Source of the DNA: Planctomycetota bacterium
GTDB taxonomy: Bacteria; Planctomycetota; Planctomycetia; Pirellulales; Pirellulaceae
Reading direction: 5' to 3'
Length of the DNA stretch: 5,072 bases
NCBI GenBank assembly: GCA_019347795.1
Contig: JAHWKS010000503.1
Coordinates: 1 to 5,072 of the forward strand
In this document: positions 1 through 5,072 of the stretch, one piece after another
How positions within the stretch are numbered: position 1 is the first letter of the stretch
Layout: each line of letters begins with the position of its first letter
Program-made: the position numbers and the translations under genes
The notes under the pieces: model-generated
What the model was told of the DNA's origin: nothing
What the model saw: the letters and a program-made list of their open reading frames with translations, nothing else
The model's database searches: none

Positions 1-45
1 CCCCTGACCCCTGACCCCTGACCCCTGACCCCTGACCCCTGACCC
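1..45. repeat. Heptamer tandem repeat (CCCCTGA)6 plus CCC
   Basis: Six perfect copies of CCCCTGA occupy bases 1-42, followed by CCC and then the ATG of the band-7 gene at 46. The array begins at the window edge, so its true length is unknown. Because the unit is 7 bases and contains TGA, stops fall in all three forward frames. The last TGA in frame with the ATG is at 40-42, so the gene cannot start further upstream. The minus strand reads GGGG-TCA repeatedly, which fits the four-tract G-quadruplex pattern with 3-base loops. The array also occupies the place where a Shine-Dalgarno site would normally lie. Copy-number change by strand slippage is plausible but is inference. Confidence 0.95.
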
Positions 46-957
46 ATGAATCCCGTCCTTGCCATCATCGCCTTCGTCGTCGGACTCGTGATCATCCCGC
101 TGGTGCTGGCGTTGTGCCGCGGGTTCGGCGTTTACACTGTCGTCCAGGAGGCGCAGGCGCAGGTCTTCACCCTGTTCGGCAAAGTCATCGGCGTGATCGA
201 CGAGCCGGGGTTGCGGTTTCCCATCTCCGACTTCGGCCCGCAAGCGCTGTTGATCCCGTTCTTCGGCAAGCGGCAATTCGTCAACACTGCGCTGCGGCAA
301 CACTATCTCCGCGGGCAGATGGTGAACTCCGAAGAGGGCACCCCCATGGGCGTGGGCATCTGGTACGAGATGCAGGTGGTCGATCCGGTGGCGTACCTGT
401 TCAAGAACACTAATCCCGAAGGCTCGCTGCAGGCGAACGTGGCCAGCTCCACAATCTCGACGCTGAGCAATCTGGAGATGGACAAGATGCTCGAAGACCG
501 GCACTCCCTGAGCCGCACCGTGCGGCGGGCGGTGTCGCCGCTCTCGGAGAAGTGGGGCTATCGCCTTGGCTCCGTCTATATCCGCAAGGTGTTCTTCACC
601 GACCAGCAGATGGTGCACAACATCACCGACAAGGTGGTGAAGCGATTGGTGCAAGTCACCAGCGCGATGAAGCAGGACGGCGAGAACCGCGTGGGGCTGA
701 TCCGCAGCGAAACCGCCAACAAGGTGTCGCAGAAGATGGCCGAGGCGAAGGCGACCCGGCCGTCGGTGGTCGGCAAGGCTTTGAACGAGATCGCCCGCAA
801 GGACCGGGAGATTCTGGAAGCGGTGATCGAGGTGATGGAAACCGAAAAGCTGCTCGCTTCGCACGCTTCCATCGAGATGGTCCCCAGCAACTCCAACGTC
901 CTGTTGCAGCTCAGCGGGAGCAATCACGAGGAGCCGGTGATGGCCAGCGTGCGGTAG
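46..957 (+). CDS. Band-7/SPFH domain membrane protein (stomatin/prohibitin-like)
   Basis: This 303-residue protein has one hydrophobic N-terminal segment (about residues 4-24) with a short N-terminal tail. An SPFH/band-7 domain follows (about 27-200), recognisable from the stretch around VQEAQAQVFTLFGK (33-46), the EPGLRFP turn (53-59) and the VxDP motif in QVVDPVAY (110-117). After it comes a helical, charged segment (about 200-272) containing the AEAKA motif (232-236) typical of the flotillin/stomatin coiled-coil region. Such proteins are membrane-anchored, oligomerise into rings or scaffolds, and often organise lipid domains or regulate membrane proteases. Those roles are family knowledge; the client here is unknown. 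No NfeD-type partner gene lies downstream. The start is ATG 46: an in-frame TGA lies two codons upstream and a later start would cut the membrane anchor. There is no Shine-Dalgarno sequence, since the heptamer repeat touches the ATG. The stop is TAG. Confidence 0.88.
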   Translation: MNPVLAIIAFVVGLVIIPLVLALCRGFGVYTVVQEAQAQVFTLFGKVIGVIDEPGLRFPISDFGPQALLIPFFGKRQFVNTALRQHYLRGQMVNSEEGTPMGVGIWYEMQVVDPVAYLFKNTNPEGSLQANVASSTISTLSNLEMDKMLEDRHSLSRTVRRAVSPLSEKWGYRLGSVYIRKVFFTDQQMVHNITDKVVKRLVQVTSAMKQDGENRVGLIRSETANKVSQKMAEAKATRPSVVGKALNEIARKDREILEAVIEVMETEKLLASHASIEMVPSNSNVLLQLSGSNHEEPVMASVR

Positions 958-981
958 ACCCGCACGTTGAGGCCGGTGCGT

Positions 982-987
982 TAAAAT
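982..987 (+). promoter_or_regulatory. Candidate -10 box for leaderless transcription of the GH13 gene
   Basis: TAAAAT at 982-987 matches the TATAAT consensus at five of six bases. It ends six bases before the ATG at 994, so a start site about 7 bases downstream would fall on or next to the A of the ATG. No purine-rich Shine-Dalgarno site lies at normal spacing; the nearest is GAGG at about 970-973, some 20 bases away. A -35 element at 17-bp spacing is not obvious (TTGA at 967-970 is too close). Leaderless genes with a TANNNT box about 7 bases ahead of the start codon are known in several bacterial phyla. Use here is inferred. Confidence 0.45.
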
Positions 988-993
988 GCACGG

Positions 994-2487
994 ATGACTG
1001 CACACACACACGACCTCGGCGGCAGGCCCGCGTGGGCCAAGGACGCCGTCTTTTACCACATCTTTCCCGACCGCTTCGCCCGCAGCGAGCGCGTCCCCCA
1101 GCCCTCCAACCTGTTGCCGTGGAGTTCGCCGCCGTCGCAGGAGGCGTACCACGGCGGCGATCTTTTGGGCGTGGCCGAACGGCTGGATTATCTGGCCGAT
1201 CTCGGCGTGAATGCGATCTACCTCACGCCGATCTTTCAGTCCGCCTGTAATCACCGCTACCATACGCACGACTACAAGCAGGTCGATCCGCTCCTGGGCG
1301 GAAACGCGGCGCTGCGCGAGTTGATCGAGCAGGCCCACGCCCGGGAGATGCGGATCATCCTGGACGGCGTGTTCAATCACGCCAGCCGCGGCTTCTTTCA
1401 GTTCAACGACATTTTGGAGAACGGGCCGCACTCGCCCTGGCTGGATTGGTTCTTCGTCGAAGATTGGCCGCTCTCCGCCTACGACGGCAGCCTCCCGGCC
1501 AACTATTGCGGTTGGGTGAACAACCGGGCCTTGCCGAAGTTCAACACCGACAATCCGCAGGTTCGCGAGTTCCTGATGGACGTGGCCGAGTTCTGGGTTC
1601 GCGAGTACGACATCGACGGCTGGCGGCTCGACGTGCCCCCGGAGATCACGACGCCCGGCTTCTGGGAAGAGTTCCGCCGCCGCGTGCGGGCGATCAAGCC
1701 TGACGCCTACCTGGTGGGAGAGATCTGGCGGGAGGCGCCCCAGTGGGTTCGGGGAGATCGCTTTGACGCCACGATGAACTACGTCTTTGCGGCGGCCGCG
1801 ATCGCCTTCTGCGCGGGCGACCGCGTCAGCCGCACGCTCGTGGAGGGGCGATCCTACGACCCGTACCCCGGCGTCGATGCGGTCCAATTCGGGCGGCGGA
1901 TCGAGCGGCTGCTCGCGCTCTACGACTGGGAGACAACGCAGGTGCAGTTCAACCTGCTCGACAGTCACGATGCGCCGCGCGTGTTGAGCATCGCCCGCGG
2001 CGACAAGGCGACCCTGCGGTTGGCGACGCTCTTGCAGATGACGTTCCCCGGGACGCCGTCAATCTATTACGGCGATGAAATCGCCCTCCCCGGCGCCGAA
2101 GACTACGACGGCCCGCACCGCGATCATGATGCCCGCCGATCGTTCCCCTGGGACGACGAGGCGTCGTGGGACCACGAGATGCTCGAATATTTCCGCCGGG
2201 CCATCGCCCTGCGTCACGCCCATCCCGCTCTTTGTCACGGCGAATTCAAGCAGCTCTACGCCGACAACCGGCAGTACGTCTTCGCGCGGAGCAACGAATC
2301 CGAAACGCTGCTGGTCGCCCTGAACGCCGGCGACGAGGCGGCCGAGCTTCCCGTCGCTACCGACGAATTCTTCGCCCAGGATCGGGCGCGAAAGCCGATC
2401 TTCGGAACTGCGCCACCCGCTAACGTAAACGGCGGACGCGCCACGCTCTCGCTGCCCGCCCGCGCCGGCGCCGTCTTCTCTGCGTAA
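994..2487 (+). CDS. GH13 alpha-amylase family glycosidase, neopullulanase/cyclomaltodextrinase-like
   Basis: This 497-residue enzyme is predicted to hydrolyse alpha-glucosidic bonds through a (beta/alpha)8 barrel. The conserved GH13 regions are present in order: FYHIFPDRF (20-28), GVNAIYLTPIF (71-81), DGVFNH (124-129), the region-V-like LPKFNTD (180-186), DGWRLDV with Arg211 and nucleophile Asp213, VGEIW with acid/base Glu243, and LLDSHD with His325 and Asp326. A short beta-rich C-terminal domain follows (about 415-497). DGWRLDV, GEIW and the PKFN motif resemble neopullulanase, cyclomaltodextrinase and maltogenic amylase (GH13_20-like), but the N-terminal CBM34-type domain of that group is absent. 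No signal peptide is seen, so the likely site is the cytoplasm and the likely substrates are malto-oligosaccharides or cyclodextrins (inference). The start at ATG 994 sits close before the FYHIFPDRF strand, and no other start fits better. The 36-base gap after the band-7 gene allows co-transcription, but a TAAAAT box suggests its own promoter. The exact subfamily is uncertain. Confidence 0.93.
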   Translation: MTAHTHDLGGRPAWAKDAVFYHIFPDRFARSERVPQPSNLLPWSSPPSQEAYHGGDLLGVAERLDYLADLGVNAIYLTPIFQSACNHRYHTHDYKQVDPLLGGNAALRELIEQAHAREMRIILDGVFNHASRGFFQFNDILENGPHSPWLDWFFVEDWPLSAYDGSLPANYCGWVNNRALPKFNTDNPQVREFLMDVAEFWVREYDIDGWRLDVPPEITTPGFWEEFRRRVRAIKPDAYLVGEIWREAPQWVRGDRFDATMNYVFAAAAIAFCAGDRVSRTLVEGRSYDPYPGVDAVQFGRRIERLLALYDWETTQVQFNLLDSHDAPRVLSIARGDKATLRLATLLQMTFPGTPSIYYGDEIALPGAEDYDGPHRDHDARRSFPWDDEASWDHEMLEYFRRAIALRHAHPALCHGEFKQLYADNRQYVFARSNESETLLVALNAGDEAAELPVATDEFFAQDRARKPIFGTAPPANVNGGRATLSLPARAGAVFSA

Positions 2488-3576
2488 CTACGCCTGCTTG
2501 AACGGCTGCTGCCCAATCGGCTGTTGCAGTCCGGCGTGCGGCTGACCGGTGGCCATCAGATAGATCATCGCCCACATCAGCATCAAAAACGGCATATACA
2601 GAATGAGCCCGAGATAGCAGGTGCAGACAGTAAAGATAGCGCCGGGAATGCCGACCACCAGCATCAGCGCGAACGCGGTTAACCTATTGCCGCGCATGTA
2701 CTGCGCCGAAAGCTGGAAAGATTCCAAAACTCCGGCATCACGATCGACAATAAAGAAATAGTAAAGCATTACCGTGTAAAACACCACGAGAGCAATGACC
2801 ACCACGATCAATCCGCCCACAATACCGGTGACCACCATGCCCGCCGTCGGGAGCTGCGCCCAATAGGCGATCGCTATCGGAAGCGCCACGAAGACGCCCA
2901 ACCCCCCAAGGAACGCGGCGTAGAGAACGAATGTCGCGGCCAACCCGCGCAGGTAAAAACGGCCGACATTGAAAAAAGCCTCCACCTCGCCACGGCGATT
3001 CCGCGCCATCTGCACTGCCCACGCAGCCAATCCGAGTCCGATCCAAGTTTGCAAAAGCAGGTTAATCCCGTAATGAACGGCCTGCACGCCGATCGTGACG
3101 GACACGGAAGGCCCGGCTGCTTCCTGGATCGCTCCGAAGATTCCTCCCATCACTATCAATCCAATCCAGATCGCGAAGTAGACCAGCCCGATGAGGACGC
3201 ACTTGCCGAACTCTTCCGTGAAAAGTCGCCAGGTGGTGTTCAGCACATCGCCCATGTCGATGATGCGGTGCTGAAGCTCGCCCGCCCGCGTCACATCGGC
3301 GTACGATTGGTACGCCGTCGGCGATGCGTAGGGATTGAAGGCGGCGCTTTCCGGCTTCTTGGGCGCCGCGGCGGCTGCGTCGCCGAAAGGATTGTGCGGC
3401 GGCGGGCCGTGCAAATCCTTGGAAGGTGGCGCCGAGAAATCCTCCGTCGCCCCTTGCGATGCAGTGGGAACCGGCGTCACCTGGCTGCACTGCGGGCAGC
3501 GCGCCTGCTTGCCCGCGCTCTCGTCGGGAGTGCGCAGCAGTTGGTTGCAGTTGGGACAGCGAAATTCGATCGGCAT
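2488..3576 (-). CDS. Zinc-ribbon multi-pass membrane protein, function unknown
   Basis: This 362-residue protein has three parts. Residues 7-30 form a zinc ribbon with two CxxC pairs (Cys7/Cys10 and Cys27/Cys30). Residues about 31-100 are a low-complexity Pro/Ala/Ser linker. Residues about 125-342 hold roughly six hydrophobic helices (about 125-150, 168-189, 211-236, 246-272, 300-318, 322-342). A short Gln-rich tail ends the protein. This architecture is familiar from planctomycete hypothetical proteins. The membrane part recalls DUF975-like or glycerophosphodiester-phosphodiesterase membrane-domain families, but I cannot assign one. The start is ATG at 3574-3576, immediately before the ribbon (MPIEFRCPNC). 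The open frame continues upstream to 3774, but that extension translates the intergenic inverted repeat and is Arg-rich and unlike a real N-terminus. There is no Shine-Dalgarno site. The stop codon directly abuts that of the convergent GH13 gene. Codon use appears somewhat less GC-rich than in the neighbours. Confidence 0.85.
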   Translation of the reverse strand: MPIEFRCPNCNQLLRTPDESAGKQARCPQCSQVTPVPTASQGATEDFSAPPSKDLHGPPPHNPFGDAAAAAPKKPESAAFNPYASPTAYQSYADVTRAGELQHRIIDMGDVLNTTWRLFTEEFGKCVLIGLVYFAIWIGLIVMGGIFGAIQEAAGPSVSVTIGVQAVHYGINLLLQTWIGLGLAAWAVQMARNRRGEVEAFFNVGRFYLRGLAATFVLYAAFLGGLGVFVALPIAIAYWAQLPTAGMVVTGIVGGLIVVVIALVVFYTVMLYYFFIVDRDAGVLESFQLSAQYMRGNRLTAFALMLVVGIPGAIFTVCTCYLGLILYMPFLMLMWAMIYLMATGQPHAGLQQPIGQQPFKQA

Positions 3577-3623
3577 AGAGTCGGGCTGCGATGTCGGAGA
3601 AGCAAGAGCAACCGTTCGACAAG

Positions 3624-3651
3624 AGCGTAGCAGACTCGCGCCGCCCTGCAA
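3624..3651 (-). promoter_or_regulatory. Weak promoter candidate for the zinc-ribbon membrane protein gene
   Basis: Read on the minus strand, TTGCAG (3646-3651) and TACGCT (3624-3629) are separated by 16 bases, and a TG dinucleotide one base before the second box gives an extended -10 form (TGCTACGCT). Each hexamer matches consensus at only three positions. Transcription would start near 3617, giving a leader of about 40 bases. Matches this weak arise by chance. The alternative is read-through from the nitrilase gene. Confidence 0.2.
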
Positions 3652-3675
3652 GCCGAGCACCGTTAGGAGCGAACC

Positions 3676-3761
3676 GGGTGGCTGGCGGCGGAGCGCAGCG
3701 ACACCCCAGCGACTTGACGCGGCCGTGCTGGGGCGTCGCTGCGCTCCGCCACCAGCCACCC
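3676..3761. repeat. Long inverted repeat (35-bp arms, 16-base loop), REP/BIME-like
   Basis: The arm at 3676-3710 pairs with the arm at 3727-3761 at 33 of 35 positions around a 16-base loop (3711-3726). The mismatches are C3686/A3751 and A3703/C3734. In RNA made from the minus strand, the direction of both flanking genes, both become G-U wobbles, so the whole 35-bp stem can pair. Each arm also contains its own GCTGG...CCAGC ends (3681-3685/3706-3710 and 3727-3731/3753-3757), so it could be two oppositely oriented copies of a smaller palindromic element. It lies just after the nitrilase stop codon and could protect or attenuate that transcript. No T-run follows on either strand, so it is not a standard intrinsic terminator. 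I recall similar GGCGGAGCGCAGCGAC-type repeats in planctomycete genomes but cannot check this here. Confidence 0.9.
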
Positions 3762-3777
3762 CATCAAGCCACACTCA

Positions 3778-4620
3778 TCAATCGCGAACCGGCTCGACCA
3801 GCGGACCGTACATCTCCGGGCGGCGGTCGCGGAAGCGGTGAATCTCATGCTTGCCGGGAACCCGCACGAGGTGTTTGTTGCGGGCGATCGCGGGATTGAT
3901 CTCCGCATAGAGAATCGTCTCGCTCGTCTCGTCGGCGGAGGCGATGGTCTCGCCGTTCGGCTCGCAGATGCGGCTCTGCCCGATGAAGCGGAAGCCTCGC
4001 TCCTCGCCCACGCGGTTGGCGGCGAGGTAGTAGACGTGGTTCTCCATCGCCCGCGTGTTCGTCGCATAGCAGGCGAGGCAGCCGGCGCCGGGCGGCCAGT
4101 TGGTCGGCAGCACGATCAGCTCGGCGCCCGCCAGCGCCATCGCGCGCGAGCTTTCGGGAAACGAGACGTCGTAACAGATATTCATTCCCAGCGTCACCGG
4201 TCCCGCCTTCCACACCTGGAAAGGCCGATCCCCCGGCGTCGAGAAATTGTCCAGCCCCAAGTGCGGCAGGTGAATCTTGCGATAGACGCCCAGCAGCCCC
4301 AACGGCCCGGTGAGCACGCAGACATTGAAGATCCGCGGCCCATCCTCCTCGATCATTCCCACCACGGCGAACGCATCCGCCGCCCGGCACATCTCCACGA
4401 TCCGCCGCACCGCGGGACCCTCGATCGGCTCGGCCATCCCGCGGGCCTCCTCGAAGCTCTCGAAGCAGTAGCCGGTCACCGCGCACTCGGGAAACACCAC
4501 GAGCTGGGCGCCATGCAGGGCCGCCTCGCGCAGCCGATCTCCGATCCGCTTGAGGTTCTGCTCCTTGTCGGCGAAGGCCACATTCATTTGCACGCCGGCG
4601 ATGGTCAGTTGCTCGCTCAT
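3778..4620 (-). CDS. Nitrilase-superfamily carbon-nitrogen hydrolase
   Basis: This 280-residue protein is about the usual length for the superfamily, whose members hydrolyse amides, nitriles or carbamoyl groups through a Glu-Lys-Cys triad. The triad is visible: Glu45 in VVFPECAVTGY, Lys115 in YRKIHLP and Cys149 in NICYDVSFPE. The N-terminus (LTIAGVQMNVAFADKEQNL) and the LIVLPTNWP strand after the nucleophile are also typical. No Glu lies between Lys115 and Cys149, where many members carry an additional active-site Glu; Asp124 in HLGLDNF may occupy that place. There is no signal peptide, so it is probably cytoplasmic. The substrate cannot be predicted from the sequence. The start is ATG 4618-4620: an in-frame TAA lies nine codons upstream (4645-4647) with no ATG, GTG or TTG between. 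Gene order is divergent to the small basic protein gene, and a long inverted repeat follows its stop. Confidence 0.92.
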   Translation of the reverse strand: MSEQLTIAGVQMNVAFADKEQNLKRIGDRLREAALHGAQLVVFPECAVTGYCFESFEEARGMAEPIEGPAVRRIVEMCRAADAFAVVGMIEEDGPRIFNVCVLTGPLGLLGVYRKIHLPHLGLDNFSTPGDRPFQVWKAGPVTLGMNICYDVSFPESSRAMALAGAELIVLPTNWPPGAGCLACYATNTRAMENHVYYLAANRVGEERGFRFIGQSRICEPNGETIASADETSETILYAEINPAIARNKHLVRVPGKHEIHRFRDRRPEMYGPLVEPVRD

Positions 4621-4622
4621 GG

Positions 4623-4628
4623 CTCCCC
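4623..4628 (-). promoter_or_regulatory. Unusually close Shine-Dalgarno-like site of the nitrilase gene
   Basis: On the minus strand GGGGAG ends only two bases before the ATG at 4620, closer than the usual 5-9 bases. No alternative start codon in frame would give better spacing without losing the conserved AGVQM strand. It may be weakly used or coincidental. Confidence 0.35.
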
Positions 4629-4669
4629 AAGGTGAAACGTCGAGTTAACGATCATTCGCTGCTTGTAAT

Positions 4670-4685
4670 CGGAAACGTGTTTCCG
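4670..4685. promoter_or_regulatory. Interrupted palindrome, possible operator in the divergent intergenic region
   Basis: CGGAAACGTGTTTCCG has two perfect 7-base arms (4670-4676 and 4679-4685) around a 2-base spacer. It lies between the divergent nitrilase and small basic protein genes, 20 bases upstream of the -35 box at 4706 and 50 bases upstream of the nitrilase ATG. Its size and dyad symmetry suit a dimeric regulator that could act on either gene. No regulator gene lies in the window, so binding is conjecture. The short spacer makes an RNA hairpin unlikely. Confidence 0.4.
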
Positions 4686-4705
4686 GCATAGGGCCTGGGG
4701 CGCCA

Positions 4706-4734
4706 TTGAACGAAATGCCGCGGATTCCTATACT
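4706..4734 (+). promoter_or_regulatory. Sigma70-type promoter of the small basic protein gene
   Basis: TTGAAC at 4706-4711 (four of six consensus bases) and TATACT at 4729-4734 (five of six) are separated by exactly 17 bases, the optimal spacing. Transcription would start near 4741 and give a leader of about 45 bases. GATAAT at 4737-4742 is an alternative -10 box, but it has no -35 element at good spacing. This is the best promoter in the window. Confidence 0.7.
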
Positions 4735-4774
4735 CAGATAATTCACTCAAGCAAAACAAATCAGCCGATATTCT

Positions 4775-4778
4775 GGAG
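4775..4778 (+). promoter_or_regulatory. Shine-Dalgarno site of the small basic protein gene
   Basis: GGAG lies seven bases upstream of the ATG at 4786 and fixes that start. It is the only well-spaced ribosome binding site among the five genes here. Confidence 0.7.
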
Positions 4779-4785
4779 CGCCGCC

Positions 4786-4998
4786 ATGACCATCGACAAG
4801 AGCCTGAAAGTCCGCGCGGGGATGATCAGCAATCGCAACGTGCTTACCCGGGCGGAGAAGATCGCCAAGCTTGAAGAGCAGGACCGTTGGGAGGAGGGGG
4901 ACGCAGTGCTCGGCCTGCCCAAAGTGCGCGTTGAGAAAATCTCCCTGAAGAAGAAAAAGAAGACCAAGAAGGCCGACGAGGAGGAAGCGAAGAAGTAA
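4786..4998 (+). CDS. PVC-superphylum small basic protein
   Basis: This 70-residue protein matches what I recall of the conserved small basic protein family of Planctomycetes, Verrucomicrobia and Chlamydiae (TIGR04137-type). The N-terminal part is the conserved block: MTIDKSLK at the start, RNVLTRAEKI (17-26), the tryptophan-containing DRWEEGD (33-39) and GLPKVRV (43-49). After it comes a Lys-rich tract (55-62) and a short acidic cluster (64-67) before the final AKK. The strongly basic tail suggests binding to nucleic acid or the ribosome, but the function is not established. Small size and signals for strong expression (a 17-bp-spaced promoter, a good GGAG and a clear terminator) make it a well-delimited single-gene unit. 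Length and block order appear intact. The family call rests on recall of the motif, not on a search. Confidence 0.87.
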   Translation: MTIDKSLKVRAGMISNRNVLTRAEKIAKLEEQDRWEEGDAVLGLPKVRVEKISLKKKKKTKKADEEEAKK

Positions 4999-5029
4999 GC
5001 TTCCTATCCTCCGCCGCTATAGAATCATC

Positions 5030-5067
5030 AACGTCCTCGCCCGCGGAAGCGCCGGCGAGGACGTTTT
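5030..5067 (+). terminator. Intrinsic terminator of the small basic protein gene
   Basis: A 12-bp perfect stem pairs 5030-5041 with 5054-5065. It continues past one C/C mismatch (5042/5053) into three more pairs (5043-5045 with 5050-5052), closed by a GAAG loop (5046-5049). TTTT follows at 5064-5067, its first two bases inside the stem. It begins 31 bases after the TAA at 4996-4998. The T-tract is short, so efficiency is uncertain, but position and form fit a rho-independent terminator. Confidence 0.82.
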
Positions 5068-5072
5068 CGTAG

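Noticed and set aside
1..45. Possible CRISPR array.
   Set aside because: The units are 7 bases and contiguous, with no spacers.
552..1250. A 232-codon open frame on the + strand spanning the band-7/GH13 junction.
   Set aside because: It is Arg/Gly/Gln-rich, typical of an out-of-frame reading of GC-rich DNA, and overlaps two genes with clear domains.
2462..2471. Palindrome GCGCCGGCGC near the end of the GH13 gene as a terminator or regulatory site.
   Set aside because: It lies in coding sequence encoding Arg-Ala-Gly-Ala, has no loop or T-run, and such palindromes are expected by chance at this GC content.
3049..3630. A 193-codon open frame antisense to the zinc-ribbon gene.
   Set aside because: Arg-rich shadow frame with no motif, opposite a gene with a clear zinc ribbon and membrane helices.
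3676..3762. The long inverted repeat as an intrinsic terminator of the nitrilase gene.
   Set aside because: No T-run follows the stem in the minus direction; the stem is far longer than needed, so a repeat element is the better description.
3577..3774. In-frame N-terminal extension of the zinc-ribbon protein by 66 residues, starting at 3774.
   Set aside because: It translates the inverted repeat and its surroundings into Arg/Gly/Ala-rich sequence, overlaps the repeat fully, and precedes an ATG placed exactly where the zinc ribbon begins.
3838..4635. A 265-codon open frame antisense to the nitrilase gene.
   Set aside because: Long antisense frames are common in GC-rich genes; the composition (His/Arg/Leu/Ala) shows no recognisable domain, while the nitrilase frame has an intact catalytic triad.

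Overview
The window looks like a piece of chromosome from a planctomycete, probably of the Pirellulales type. The best evidence is the 70-residue gene at the right end, which matches the small basic protein family that, as far as I recall, is restricted to the Planctomycetes-Verrucomicrobia-Chlamydiae group. High GC, scarce Shine-Dalgarno sequences, a two-cysteine-pair zinc ribbon joined to a Pro/Ala-rich linker and a polytopic membrane domain, and a GC-rich inverted repeat between genes all fit. No phage, transposase, CRISPR, tRNA or rRNA was seen. The genes look like ordinary chromosomal genes.

Layout from left to right. Bases 1-45 are a heptamer tandem repeat (CCCCTGA, six copies plus CCC) that runs directly into the start codon of a band-7/SPFH membrane protein gene (46-957, +). 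A 36-base gap holds a -10-like TAAAAT box placed so that transcription would begin at or next to the ATG of a GH13 alpha-amylase family gene (994-2487, +), which makes it a leaderless-mRNA candidate. The GH13 stop codon directly abuts the stop codon of a convergent gene for a zinc-ribbon multi-pass membrane protein (2488-3576, -). The 201 bases upstream of that gene (3577-3777) hold a 35-bp-arm inverted repeat and a weak promoter candidate. Next comes a nitrilase-superfamily carbon-nitrogen hydrolase (3778-4620, -). A 165-base divergent intergenic region (4621-4785) holds a 16-bp interrupted palindrome and a good sigma70-type promoter driving the small basic protein gene (4786-4998, +). That gene ends at a clear intrinsic terminator (5030-5067).

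The genes do not form an evident single pathway. The GH13 enzyme suggests turnover of cytoplasmic malto-oligosaccharides or cyclodextrins, the nitrilase homologue suggests amide or nitrile hydrolysis with unknown substrate, the band-7 protein suggests membrane microdomain organisation, and the small basic protein is a clade-specific protein of unknown function. I see no convincing new multi-gene system. The most interesting signals are non-coding: the G-quadruplex-capable repeat at the band-7 start, the leaderless architecture of the GH13 gene, and the inverted repeat whose only two mismatches become G-U pairs in the RNA strand made by its flanking genes.
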